DNA from: Methanococcoides sp. LMO-2
GTDB taxonomy: Archaea > Halobacteriota > Methanosarcinia > Methanosarcinales > Methanosarcinaceae
Assembly: GCF_038432375.1 (NCBI RefSeq)
Contig: NZ_JBCAUS010000007.1
Span: 124,001 to 188,000 of the forward strand
Direction: 5' to 3'
Length of the DNA: 64,000 nt
In this document: positions 8,663 through 17,154 of the stretch, piece after piece
Layout of the letters: each line of letters opens with the position of its first letter
How positions within the stretch are numbered: the first letter of the stretch is position 1
Notes under the pieces: model-generated
Databases searched by the model: none
The model's input: the letters and a program-made list of their open reading frames with translations, nothing else
What the model was told of the DNA's origin: nothing
Program-made: the position numbers and the translations under genes

Positions 8663-9349
8663 TTATCTGCTAACTTTTTGTGCGATCAGACCCAGGTGAT
8701 CCTCGTGGAACGGAGCAAGGTCATGCTTTTTAAGAACCTCGAATTTTGTATCGAATTCCTTTTCCAGCTTCTTTACTTCTTCCTTGAAGATCTTTGCCGG
8801 ACTGGCCACAGTATCAATGCTCCTTGCCTTGATTGACAGAAGAAGATGACCCTCATCCTTGAGGAATTGCTCACAGTTCACTGCCGCGATCTGAGCCTGG
8901 TTGGGCTGTGCCACATCCTGGAAGACCACATCCACCTGTTCAACGATGTGCGCATAGGAAGCAGGATGATTGGCATCTGCAAGAATAGGTACGATGTTAG
9001 ATCTTGTATCGCATAGCTGGATCAGTTCCCTCATTGTACGTGGGGAGAACTCCACGGCATAAACAAGACCATCTGTCACGATATCCGAAACATGGCTCAC
9101 GGTGGTACCGGATGCTGCACCAAGGTACAATACGTGGGAATCGCTCTTTATCGGGATCTTCATCTTCTTGAGCACCATGGCACCAAGCTTGCTCCTGCGG
9201 GCATCCCAGATACGATACTCGTCTCCTTCCACCTCTACGAGCCTTTCCCCGTAGACAGCCGAACCGGGCACCGCATTCTTTGTGCCAAGGAATCTCTTGC
9301 CACTTTTCTGCACTTCAAAAATACTGTCTGAAAGCTCTTTTGCAGCCAT
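8663..9349 (-). CDS. flpA: Fibrillarin-like rRNA/tRNA 2'-O-methyltransferase
   Basis: A 228-residue class I SAM methyltransferase of the fibrillarin family, the catalytic part of archaeal C/D-box sRNPs. Motifs visible are the N-terminal TKNAVPGSAVYGER, SAM motif I VLYLGAASGTTVSHVSD, VYAVEFSPRTMREL and VDVVFQDVAQPNQA, followed by the LLSIKARSID strand. Length is normal. The ATG directly follows the stop of nop5 (no gap), as expected for two subunits made in equal amounts. Confidence 0.96.
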   Translation of the reverse strand: MAAKELSDSIFEVQKSGKRFLGTKNAVPGSAVYGERLVEVEGDEYRIWDARRSKLGAMVLKKMKIPIKSDSHVLYLGAASGTTVSHVSDIVTDGLVYAVEFSPRTMRELIQLCDTRSNIVPILADANHPASYAHIVEQVDVVFQDVAQPNQAQIAAVNCEQFLKDEGHLLLSIKARSIDTVASPAKIFKEEVKKLEKEFDTKFEVLKKHDLAPFHEDHLGLIAQKVSR

Positions 9350-10378
9350 TTAACGCCTCCCCCCTGAGTTCTTCTTACCCTTGCCCTTACCCTGTCCTTT
9401 CCCGGAAGGCTTTGCTCTTGCAGGAGGTTTCGGATTGGCAGTCTTTATTGAATTGATCTTCTTCTCAAGCTCGGTCTTGATTGTGGGATTCAGCTCTCCT
9501 GAATAGACATCCGTACGGCAGGCCAGACTGATCTTTGCGGCCAGTGACCGTGCGATCTTGCCCCGCTGCCACCAGGGAGAGTTCTTGATAAGCGGATGAT
9601 TGAATATCAGGCCGTGTTTCGGCGAGGGAGCACGGGACCTCAAATGCTTGAACAGCGCCCTGCTGGCACCCATGACCTGAACCGTGCTGGAAGGCATCTG
9701 TGCCAGCCTCTCAAGTCCGCCTGTCATACTGATCAGACGTGCACCGATGAGAGGACCGGCGATAACTGTAAGGTTTGGAGCGATCTCCTCCATGTTCCGG
9801 AGGATGCTTTCCTCGATGCTGTGCCGGTTGTCGTACAACTCACATACATTGGAAGCGAACTGCTTCACAAGTTCCTCATCAGCAGGAGGAAGTTCGGCAC
9901 CCATGGATGAGGAGGCCTTCGCGAACATCGGGTCATCGGCAGGGATGTTGGAACGTGCGCCATGCTCCTTTACAAATCTTGCAAGTTGCTCTGAGCTTAA
10001 TCCCAGTTCCGGGAAGTGCAGTCCATACCACTCCGACAGGCGCTCGGAGAGTGCATTTGCAGCATCATCGATGTCATCCAGCGCCTCAACTGCCTGGATG
10101 ATGCGCATGTCCGGCGTGTTGGTGCGGGAGATCCGCAGTTTTCCTGCACGTATGCTCACATCGCGGAGGAGGGAATCATATTCCCGATCATCTTCCACAA
10201 ATCCACAGGAAATTGCCGGAGTGCGGATATCAAAGCCTGCTTCAGGAGACTGTGCTCCTGTCATCTCACGATGGAGAAGGCCTTCTGCAAGCTCTTCGAC
10301 GTCCTTATTGAAAAGTTCGCAATCAATAGCACCATTTTCTTCAATGGCCAGGATCCCATACCATGTAATGATCTTCAA
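9350..10378 (-). CDS. nop5: Nop5/Nop56/58-like C/D-box sRNP core protein
   Basis: A 342-residue scaffold protein that holds fibrillarin, L7Ae and the guide RNA. The N-terminal domain (IITWYGILAI) binds fibrillarin, a coiled-coil helix pair follows at about 100-220, and the Nop domain has NLTVIAGPLIGARLISMTGGLERLAQMPSSTVQVMGA. The tail is Lys/Gly/Pro rich. No ATG fits; the TTG at 10378 gives the family N-terminus LKIITWYG, with GGGTGGATTGAT upstream. That ribosome binding site lies inside the 3' end of the beta-RFAP synthase gene, whose stop sits one base before the TTG. Confidence 0.95.
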   Translation of the reverse strand: MKIITWYGILAIEENGAIDCELFNKDVEELAEGLLHREMTGAQSPEAGFDIRTPAISCGFVEDDREYDSLLRDVSIRAGKLRISRTNTPDMRIIQAVEALDDIDDAANALSERLSEWYGLHFPELGLSSEQLARFVKEHGARSNIPADDPMFAKASSSMGAELPPADEELVKQFASNVCELYDNRHSIEESILRNMEEIAPNLTVIAGPLIGARLISMTGGLERLAQMPSSTVQVMGASRALFKHLRSRAPSPKHGLIFNHPLIKNSPWWQRGKIARSLAAKISLACRTDVYSGELNPTIKTELEKKINSIKTANPKPPARAKPSGKGQGKGKGKKNSGGRR

Positions 10379-10379
10379 A

Positions 10380-11339
10380 TCAATCCACCCATATTTTTGC
10401 ACCGGAGTTGTTCGCACGCGTCAGGACGACCTTTCCGCCAACGGTCTCGTCCAGGAACATCTGTGATTCGTTTCTTATCTGCTCGGCTATACGGCCGTGA
10501 TCCACAACACCGAATACCACAGGTCCGAAAGAGCTCATCCCTGCACCTGCCACACCAAGGTCCTGCATAAACTCGATAAGATCACGGACCTCGGGGGATT
10601 GCAGGGCAACTTCCCTCTTCTTGAAACCAACCATCTGCAAATGGTTCAGTGCCATCCCGAAGTTCTCTATGTCGCCTTCAATGATCGCAGGCATCATCTG
10701 CATCAACACAACATGACTGATCTCCTGAACCTCCTGAAGAGGGATAGGACACTCCTTCTTGAATATGTCCACTTCCTGGGCATCGTGTGCCCCTTTGGAA
10801 TCCGGAAGTGCCAGAATGATATCCCAGTCAGGGAAGTCATGCCTGAAGACAACCGGTGCAGGATCCGCCCGGCTGGCAGATGAAGGAGAAAATGAGCCTT
10901 TGTCGCTGAACTTATGCCCACAGTCAACAATGAAACCACCGCTCTCAAAAGAAGCAACACCTATACCGGAGGTCCCACCCCTGCCAACCTTTATGGCAAG
11001 TTCATTAACGCTCATCCCGAGGTCGTAAAGTTCGTTCACCGCTGCTGCAGCGCTCAGAGCGATCTGGGTACCTGATCCCAGGCCAACATGAGGCGGCATA
11101 TCCTCTTCCACATGGACTGATATCCCCTCGCCATCAGGGAGTAAAGCCTCTGCAGCTGCATATACCCTCTCCGAGAGAGCTGAACCACCGGTAACTTCGA
11201 TCCCATCACTTTTTTCAGCGGTCAGTGTGATGTTGGGATAATCAAGGGTTATCCCTGCACCGCCATCTACCCTGCCGAGCTCTGCATTCATGTCGATCAG
11301 CGACAGATGCAACCTTGATGGGGATCTTATTTTTATCAT
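10380..11339 (-). CDS. Beta-ribofuranosylaminobenzene 5'-phosphate synthase
   Basis: A 319-residue GHMP-kinase-fold enzyme that condenses 4-aminobenzoate-type substrate with PRPP, the first committed step of methanopterin synthesis. The N-terminus RSPSRLHLSLIDMNAELGRVDGGAGI and the glycine loop VGLGSGTQIALSAAAAV are characteristic; RGGTSGIGVASFESGGFIVD follows. The GHMP ATP loop is reused here, since the family uses PRPP rather than ATP. Length is normal. It shares a transcript with nop5 and flpA, given the contact at 10378-10382. Confidence 0.94.
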   Translation of the reverse strand: MIKIRSPSRLHLSLIDMNAELGRVDGGAGITLDYPNITLTAEKSDGIEVTGGSALSERVYAAAEALLPDGEGISVHVEEDMPPHVGLGSGTQIALSAAAAVNELYDLGMSVNELAIKVGRGGTSGIGVASFESGGFIVDCGHKFSDKGSFSPSSASRADPAPVVFRHDFPDWDIILALPDSKGAHDAQEVDIFKKECPIPLQEVQEISHVVLMQMMPAIIEGDIENFGMALNHLQMVGFKKREVALQSPEVRDLIEFMQDLGVAGAGMSSFGPVVFGVVDHGRIAEQIRNESQMFLDETVGGKVVLTRANNSGAKIWVD

Positions 11340-11364
11340 GCTCGTTTATTCGGTGTTCATAATA

Positions 11365-12078
11365 TTAAACACTAACACCCGAACTGGAAGACCCCCTGTT
11401 CCTCACAAACCACCAGCATGTCCTGAGAACTTTCATGCTGAATATGAACCTCAAAAGAGGAAAAAGAAGAGATGCGATCCTGAACCGGATATCGCCTGAC
11501 ATTTTCACATCCAGCCCTTCGTCGGCGAACCGGGGATTAAGAGAGTAATGGAACTTCCTGCAACCACTTTGAAACACAGAGGCCAAGGTGTGGAGATATC
11601 CGCAAAGCATACCCGTGTCTGCAGGATCAGGAAGACCATAATCCAGATCGCAGGACAGATCACGGATGTGTATAGCACTAAGGAGGCCTTTCAGCAGGCT
11701 AAGGACAGGATCGAGGATTCCATAGACCATACGCCCTTTTGCGTAATAATCATCAAAGGATTCACGTATGCCGGGTTCTTCACCTTTATCAATTTCACCC
11801 TTTTTTTCCTTATCTTTGCCTTTGCCTTTCCCCCCATCTTCGGTGCCACCGTTGTCAGCCTTATCCAACGACTGTTCTTTGGTGTCAGGTCCAGACTCCA
11901 GCGTTTTCTTCTTCGAAAAATGCTTAGAAATGATGGTCCACTTCACATCTGCTCTGCTATGAACGCCATCCAGACTACCCCTTACATTGAAAACTACGTC
12001 TATCGGGGCAAACAGTACAAGCCCCAGTAAAAGAACAATGCAAAGGCTAAGCGTGTAGATGAGAAGTGACATGTTCAA
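11365..12078 (-). CDS. DUF2953 membrane protein (YtfI-like)
   Basis: A 237-residue protein with an N-terminal membrane helix (about residues 4-24), a strand, then a highly charged Lys/Gly/Glu linker at about 60-100 (GGKGKGKDKEKKGE). The C-terminal part, about 150-225, carries the DUF2953 pattern LDYGLPDPADTGMLCGYLHTL and LNPRFADEGLDVKMSGDIRFRI. In Bacillus the DUF2953 gene ytfI stands beside ytfJ (GerW family), and here a GerW-like gene lies 35 bases upstream on the same strand. The biochemical function is not known. Confidence 0.87.
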   Translation of the reverse strand: MNMSLLIYTLSLCIVLLLGLVLFAPIDVVFNVRGSLDGVHSRADVKWTIISKHFSKKKTLESGPDTKEQSLDKADNGGTEDGGKGKGKDKEKKGEIDKGEEPGIRESFDDYYAKGRMVYGILDPVLSLLKGLLSAIHIRDLSCDLDYGLPDPADTGMLCGYLHTLASVFQSGCRKFHYSLNPRFADEGLDVKMSGDIRFRIASLLFPLLRFIFSMKVLRTCWWFVRNRGSSSSGVSV

Positions 12079-12113
12079 CTGATTACTATTCTGTCAAAAG
12101 AAGAGATAGCGGA

Positions 12114-12515
12114 TCATTCGCCATCATCGTCTTCCGGAACCTCGGGTTCCTTTCCTTCGTCCTTTTTCATCTTTCCTTTTGCAGATTTGATCTTCTCGAA
12201 GACCTCCGGAACAGCTTCGATCAGTTTTCCGAAGTCGCTCTTTCCGGAGATGGTCATCAGTCGCACACCTTCTTCTTCGATCACAATGAAAGCAACTGGC
12301 TCGATCTTGGCACCGCCACCGCCACCGCCACCAAATCCGGTTTCGGTTTCACCTTTGGAACCTTCTCCGCCACCGCTGCCAAAACCAAAGGAAACCTTGG
12401 TTACAGGAATTATGGTCTTGTTCCCGGCAACTACCGGATCTCCGATAACGGTCTTTGCGCTGACCATACGCTCAAGCTCGGTGGTCACTTCTTTTATAAC
12501 ATCTTCGACTCCCAT
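12114..12515 (-). CDS. GerW/YtfJ-family protein
   Basis: A 133-residue protein. The family pattern is clear: VEDVIKEVTTELERMVSAKTVIGDPVVAGNKTIIPVTKVSFGFGSGGG, then a glycine-rich stretch and AKIEPVAFIVIEEEGVRLM. The C-terminus has a charged helix and an acidic tail. YtfJ/GerW proteins are named from spore-germination work in Bacillus, but archaea do not sporulate, so that role does not carry over. It is followed by the DUF2953 gene, repeating the bacterial ytfJ-ytfI neighbourhood. The Gly run produces a (CCACCG)n-like DNA stretch near 12311-12332. Confidence 0.88.
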   Translation of the reverse strand: MGVEDVIKEVTTELERMVSAKTVIGDPVVAGNKTIIPVTKVSFGFGSGGGEGSKGETETGFGGGGGGGAKIEPVAFIVIEEEGVRLMTISGKSDFGKLIEAVPEVFEKIKSAKGKMKKDEGKEPEVPEDDDGE

Positions 12516-12643
12516 ATCAATAACCTCCCCATATCCTGAAAAGCCAGACCACAGGAATGATCACAGCATTCGGATATTGTGATGTATAAAAGAAATTATG
12601 GGAGACAACCGTATAAATGTATTCCCATAGAGAATTCCCAATG

Positions 12644-12655
12644 GGCAAAAATGCC
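12644..12655 (-). terminator. Short hairpin just after the helicase stop
   Basis: GGCATTTTTGCC on the minus strand directly follows the stop codon of the XPD-like gene. The 4-bp stem encloses T-rich sequence. It could help end transcription, but it is small and archaeal terminators usually need only a T-run, so the call is weak. Confidence 0.25.
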
Positions 12656-12656
12656 T

Positions 12657-14837
12657 TTACTGACCCTCATTGTCCATGAAGAAGTTCATCAGGGAATACT
12701 TCACCTTCTCAGGATCCACGTCCACGAACTCATTCCTCTCGGCAGGAGGGAATACATCGAAGACCGCGAACTTGCCGAACCTCTCCTTTGAATCTGTAAG
12801 GAACCTTCCATCAAGAAGTATACGTGCACCATAATCCTCCGGTGAACGTACGACCCTGCCCATGGCCTGCCTGATCTTGCGTATCGTTGGCACCTGTATG
12901 GCAAACTCCCAGCCTGCACCGTAACCAAATACATGGTCATATGCGGATTCCACAGCATTCATGCGGTCATTGAGTGCCGGATAACCCACACCCACAATAA
13001 CAACGGTGCGGCCCCTGCCATCACGGTAGTCGATGCCCTCACTCAGGGTTCCCCAGAGATAGGACATCAGTACGGCCTTTCCACCGGACTCACCGATCTC
13101 GAAGAAGTCCTGCCTGACCTCCTGGGAAGACACGCCCACCTCATCAAGGAACATAGGCACATCCACCACGGGTTCCAGCTTTGAATAGAAACGCTTCGCC
13201 TCAAAGGAGCTCTGGAAAAAGATGATCACATTGCCCTTCGAATTTTCGATTGAGTCCATCAGTGCCTGTTCCAGCAGTTCCACGGTATGAGGATCATCCC
13301 GGTTCTTTGCAAAAAGAGGAGGAATGGATACTGCAATTGAGAGCCTTTTTTCTTCAGGGAAGGATGTCCCGTAGGCTATTTCACACGTATCCCTTGTGAT
13401 TCCCAGAGTTTTCTTCACCATGTCAAAAGGATGAAGTGTCGCTGACATCAGTACCCCTGAGAAAAGGGAGTTGAAAAGTGGTTCCGTGACGTTCTTGGGG
13501 ATACAGGTGAACAGTTCTACACGGCCGTAGATCTCGTCGTTCATATCCCTGCGGACGTTCAGTATGGGATAATAATTTGGATTATGGGACAGCTCAAGGT
13601 AAGCTGAAAGGAAATCCGCAACATAGCGAATGTGGGAGCGCTTCATCACTCCTGTAAGGCCTTTCTTGTACTGCTCGCGATACATCTCATCGAGTTTGGC
13701 ACCGATCTCGCTGGCCTCTGAAAGAAGTATCTGTATATCGTCCTTGTCACCGAAGTCTTCCTTTGCGTTTCGAAGGAACCTTGCACGCACGATATCATTT
13801 CGGTCATAAGGGTCACTGATACGCATATCATACCAGTTCTTCCTTACACGCTCACGCTCTCCGAACTTGAACCTGGCATTATAGGTCTCAACAATGACAT
13901 CCTGGAAGACCTTGAACAGGTTATGGATGTTGTCATCTGCCAGAAGGTCTACGTTGGCCTCAAGTTCTGCCCTTGCCTTCTCGATGGAGTGCTCGGTCAG
14001 GGAAATAGATGAATGGGAGCGTGCTGCGGATTCGATATTATGCGCTTCATCGAAGATGGCGATGACGTCCTGCGGCTCCTTTTCCAGCCAGCCCAGCACG
14101 GTTGAGAAGATGTCAGAGTTGAGCACATGATGGTAATTGCAAATGAGAAGGTCCGCATGTTTGAGCTCGCGTTTTAGCAGTTCGTATCCGCACATGCCGT
14201 TCTGCAGGGCATGGTCGTTGACCTCCTCAGGAGTGCGAACTTCCTTAAAGAGCCAGTCACGGAACGTCTCGCTGTCCGACCTCAACACCTCATAGAGGTC
14301 ATTACAGGACCTATCCCTCAGGCCTTTGGCCTTCTCTTCCAGTGCATCGAGCTCCTTTGACAGCTCATCGCGCAGTGCCACAAACGCCTGGTCATGGGAT
14401 TTCTTGTAGCTTTCCCTGGCGGACCGAAGCTCCTGCCTCTTAAGATGCATTTCCCGCTCGGTTTCCATCAGTTCGAAAGTGTTCTCCCTTTTGACCGAAC
14501 ATTCCTCATAATCCGCCTCATGGGGACACATTGTCGTCTTTCCCTTGACGACTGCGACCTTGACGTCACGGATCTTTTTGATATCACGCGCCTCGTTGAT
14601 GAACTGGACCATCTGCTGGTGGACATTCGTAGCTATGATGACAGTCTTTCCAAGCTGTTTACCCACATGTAGTGATGGAGATAATGCACTCAGCGTCTTA
14701 CCGGTCCCGCATGCTCCCTCGAACAGCACGAACTGCTTCTGCATAAGGGCAGAATGAATTCGGTCCATTGCAGCCTGCTGATTTTGATAGCATGAGCTTT
14801 TTGGGAAATACTTCATATACGCGGGATTATCGGTCAT
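12657..14837 (-). CDS. XPD/Rad3-type ATP-dependent DNA helicase
   Basis: A 726-residue superfamily 2 helicase that moves 5'-3' on single-stranded DNA. Walker A is EGACGTGKTLSALSP (about residues 40-54), the DEAH box is FDEAHNIESAA, motif III-like GVLMSATLHPFD, and motif VI AIQVPTIRKIRQAMGRVVRS with the arginine finger. Between Walker A and DEAH are spaced Cys (MCPHEADYEEC, SCND, MCGYELL) that can hold the XPD 4Fe-4S cluster. A long charged helix region (about 125-170) forms the arch. A role in repair is inferred from the family. It stands alone between the GerW pair and the pilin gene. Confidence 0.92.
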   Translation of the reverse strand: MTDNPAYMKYFPKSSCYQNQQAAMDRIHSALMQKQFVLFEGACGTGKTLSALSPSLHVGKQLGKTVIIATNVHQQMVQFINEARDIKKIRDVKVAVVKGKTTMCPHEADYEECSVKRENTFELMETEREMHLKRQELRSARESYKKSHDQAFVALRDELSKELDALEEKAKGLRDRSCNDLYEVLRSDSETFRDWLFKEVRTPEEVNDHALQNGMCGYELLKRELKHADLLICNYHHVLNSDIFSTVLGWLEKEPQDVIAIFDEAHNIESAARSHSSISLTEHSIEKARAELEANVDLLADDNIHNLFKVFQDVIVETYNARFKFGERERVRKNWYDMRISDPYDRNDIVRARFLRNAKEDFGDKDDIQILLSEASEIGAKLDEMYREQYKKGLTGVMKRSHIRYVADFLSAYLELSHNPNYYPILNVRRDMNDEIYGRVELFTCIPKNVTEPLFNSLFSGVLMSATLHPFDMVKKTLGITRDTCEIAYGTSFPEEKRLSIAVSIPPLFAKNRDDPHTVELLEQALMDSIENSKGNVIIFFQSSFEAKRFYSKLEPVVDVPMFLDEVGVSSQEVRQDFFEIGESGGKAVLMSYLWGTLSEGIDYRDGRGRTVVIVGVGYPALNDRMNAVESAYDHVFGYGAGWEFAIQVPTIRKIRQAMGRVVRSPEDYGARILLDGRFLTDSKERFGKFAVFDVFPPAERNEFVDVDPEKVKYSLMNFFMDNEGQ

Positions 14838-14883
14838 CGCACTTCCTATGCTTTCACCCTACTTTAATGGTATTGATTGAACT

Positions 14884-15516
14884 TTACCCGACAGGTCTGA
14901 CGGATACAATATCCTCTGCGATCACCCGATCGGTGATACTATCGAACACCTTGACGGATACCTCACTGCCTCCCTTGAAGCCGTAATTGTTGGAAGTGTC
15001 CGAATACCCTCCCACACTGACCCGGACAGTGGAGGCGTCGGTGCCATTGATACTGTCATCACCATTGAGCACAAGGATCTCACCCACTGACCAGATCCCG
15101 TCTTCAATGCACGGATTGTTGCTTCTGTAGGTCGCACATGTGCCATCCGGCGTCAGGTCGAAGTATTTGGCAGTTACCTGCCCGTACACCTTGAAGCCGC
15201 CATAGCCAACTTTGCCCGCGTAACTGCTGCCATCGCCACTGAGGACAACGAAAGTGGAGTCCAGGTCCAGGGGATCTCCGCCTTTGTGCTCCAGGACCAG
15301 ATAATTCTCTTTGTACTGTACTGCATTCGGAACGCCACCGACAGCATCTTTGACCTCTATTACCGCCATGGGAGTAGAAGAGGAAATACTACCAAAGACA
15401 CCATCACCCATTACTGCTGCTGCGACCAGGCCACCAAGGACCACTGTCAGCATAACCAGCAGTAGCGCTCCGATTATTGGTGCAACTGCACCATCGTTTT
15501 TAAGGATCGCTACCAT
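14884..15516 (-). CDS. Archaeal type IV pilin (pilin/flagellin N-terminal class)
   Basis: A 210-residue secreted protein. The N-terminus MVAILKNDGAVAPIIGALLLVMLTVVL has the archaeal pilin layout: short basic leader, a cleavage point around DGAVAP, and a hydrophobic helix that packs in the filament core. The exported domain is beta-rich and has two Cys (GTCATYRSNNPC) that could form a disulfide, with N-x-S/T sites (NGT, NAVQ not) open to AglB. I start at the ATG at 15516, since the ATG 21 bases upstream adds a non-family extension. It is monocistronic, and no pilus assembly ATPase is adjacent except the archaellum set. Confidence 0.85.
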   Translation of the reverse strand: MVAILKNDGAVAPIIGALLLVMLTVVLGGLVAAAVMGDGVFGSISSSTPMAVIEVKDAVGGVPNAVQYKENYLVLEHKGGDPLDLDSTFVVLSGDGSSYAGKVGYGGFKVYGQVTAKYFDLTPDGTCATYRSNNPCIEDGIWSVGEILVLNGDDSINGTDASTVRVSVGGYSDTSNNYGFKGGSEVSVKVFDSITDRVIAEDIVSVRPVG

Positions 15517-15821
15517 AATTTCAACCGATCGGAACACAGCAAAGGAATATTAAACGATTTTGTCGGACAATCACTATATATAATTCAAGAGCTGGAATCA
15601 CACTCATTCTTTTATGAAAAGATTAAAAGGATCATAGAAGGAAACAAAGGATCAATGAATATGAACTGCCATTGTTAAACAGTACCGGCAGGAAAGATTT
15701 TTCCTTAAAGTGAAGAGCATATCAGGATTATCGATACCTTTTTATCTAACTTATTTAATGGGTATATTGCAAAATTTGCACTAATACAAGTTTAACCGAC
15801 TTGAATAAGGAGAGAATAATA

Positions 15822-15998
15822 ATGGTAGCTATAATTAACAGAGACGAATGTGTAGGATGCGGAACATGCGTAGACGACTGCCCATCCGAAGCAATCTCAA
15901 TGGACGGCGACAACATCGCTGTAGTAGACAATGATGAATGCCTTGACTGTGGTGCATGTGTGGACTCCTGTCCAACAGATGCTATCACAATGGAATAA
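15822..15998 (+). CDS. 2[4Fe-4S] ferredoxin
   Basis: A 58-residue bacterial-type ferredoxin with two CxxCxxCxxxCP motifs: Cys10, 13, 16, 20 and Cys40, 43, 46, 50. Each motif gives three ligands to one cluster and the fourth to the other. The protein is very acidic. It would carry low-potential electrons in methanogenesis or acetate metabolism. AAGGAGAG precedes the ATG at the right distance; the TTG at 15801 overlaps this site and is rejected. T-rich sequence after the stop (up to about 16075) should end transcription, so it is monocistronic. Confidence 0.96.
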   Translation: MVAIINRDECVGCGTCVDDCPSEAISMDGDNIAVVDNDECLDCGACVDSCPTDAITME

Positions 15999-16241
15999 GC
16001 CTGCTTATTCCATTTAATTTCTATTTTCCATTTCTATTTTTCATATCGCTTTTTTGTGTTGCTTTTCCAATTGTCCTTTAACCGGTCTTACTGCAGACAC
16101 CCTACAATTTAAAGCATGGTGGCTCATTTAATGGATAGGGAACACTAGCTTTTTTGAACCGCAAGTCAAAAGAAAGCCAGAGTTCTTTTTTGTTATGCCG
16201 ATAGATTTAAACCGTTGACAGCATTAGGAGGGAAGATCATC
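15999..16241. other. Intergenic: T-rich end of ferredoxin transcript and pyrH leader
   Basis: The first 80 bases carry several T-runs (TTTCTATTTTCC, CTTTTTTGTG), which suits archaeal termination after the ferredoxin gene. The last 20 bases hold the AGGAGGG ribosome binding site of pyrH. Nothing else is recognisable. Confidence 0.45.
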
Positions 16242-16946
16242 ATGTTAATCGTATTATCAGTAGGCGGATCCATACTCGCAAAGGACCTGGACCCTGAGCA
16301 TTTTGCTGCTTATGCATCAGCACTCCGGGAACTGGGAAAGGAACACAAATTAGTGATAGTAACCGGTGGCGGTGTTGCTGCGAGGGATTACATAAACGTT
16401 GCAAGGAAAGTAGGAGCCAACGAAGTAGTTTGCGATTTCATTGGAATTGACATAACAAGGCTCAACGCCCAACTCCTGATAGCAGCTCTTGGAAAAGACG
16501 CATATCCGGAACCTCCGACCAGCTACAAGGAAGCTGAGTCTGCAATCGCATCTGGTAAGATAGTGGTAATGGGCGGAGTTATTCCGGGCCAGACCACCGA
16601 TGCGGTCTCCGCGGTCCTTGCCGAATATCTCAACGCGGACATGATGGTTATCGCAACATCCGTTGATGGTGTCTATTCAAGTGATCCAAGGGAAGACCCC
16701 GATGCTAAGAAGTATGATGTGATGACCGCAAAGGAACTTGTGAGCGTTGTCATCTCCACTGAAATGAAGGCAGGTTCCAAATCACCTGTTGACCCTCTTG
16801 CATCCAAGATAATAGAGCGCTGCAACATCGATACCATCGTAATGGACGGTACCAACCCGGAGGATGTACTTCAGGTAGTGCTTCAGGAAGCTTCTAAAGT
16901 AGGCGAGATAAGCGGTGTCCATCTGGGAACACGCATTATCGGCTGA
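16242..16946 (+). CDS. pyrH: UMP kinase (archaeal type)
   Basis: A 234-residue amino-acid-kinase-fold enzyme that makes UDP from UMP and ATP. Visible are LSVGGSILAK, VTGGGVAARDYINVARKVGA, GGVIPGQTTDAV, VDGVYSSDPREDPDAKKYD and PVDPLASKIIERCNID; the DPREDPDAK block is the usual archaeal PyrH loop. AGGAGGG stands 12 bases before the ATG at 16242. The longer start at 16215 would place this site inside the gene, so I reject it. It lies before the archaellum operon but has its own T-rich tail near 17053-17060. Confidence 0.94.
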   Translation: MLIVLSVGGSILAKDLDPEHFAAYASALRELGKEHKLVIVTGGGVAARDYINVARKVGANEVVCDFIGIDITRLNAQLLIAALGKDAYPEPPTSYKEAESAIASGKIVVMGGVIPGQTTDAVSAVLAEYLNADMMVIATSVDGVYSSDPREDPDAKKYDVMTAKELVSVVISTEMKAGSKSPVDPLASKIIERCNIDTIVMDGTNPEDVLQVVLQEASKVGEISGVHLGTRIIG

Positions 16947-17066
16947 CTGCGGAACCAGAAATCCATAAATATCAGATAATGTAGTCTGATCATTACGGGC
17001 TATAAAACCACCTTGTGATGGAAAACTTAACAAATCCATCGCAGGGAAGCACCTTTTTTTGGAATA

Positions 17067-17080
17067 TTTTTATATAATAG
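17067..17080 (+). promoter_or_regulatory. Probable TATA box of the archaellum operon
   Basis: TTTTTATATAATAG is a good archaeal TATA element, about 75-88 bases before the first ATG of the operon. A start of transcription near 17100 would leave a leader of about 55 bases. No BRE beyond the preceding purines is clear. Confidence 0.5.
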
Positions 17081-17154
17081 CGTTGTACAATGTATATTAA
17101 TACATATATGTTTGAGGTTAAATATACAGTCTAATTACAACATTCCGTGAAAAT

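Noticed and set aside
9684-10466. Long plus-strand ORF of 260 codons
   Set aside because: It is antisense to nop5 and beta-RFAP synthase, is rich in Ser/Arg as in shadow frames, and matches no family.
12311-12332. Repeat of CCACCG-like units
   Set aside because: It encodes the poly-Gly part of the GerW-like protein and is not an independent repeat.
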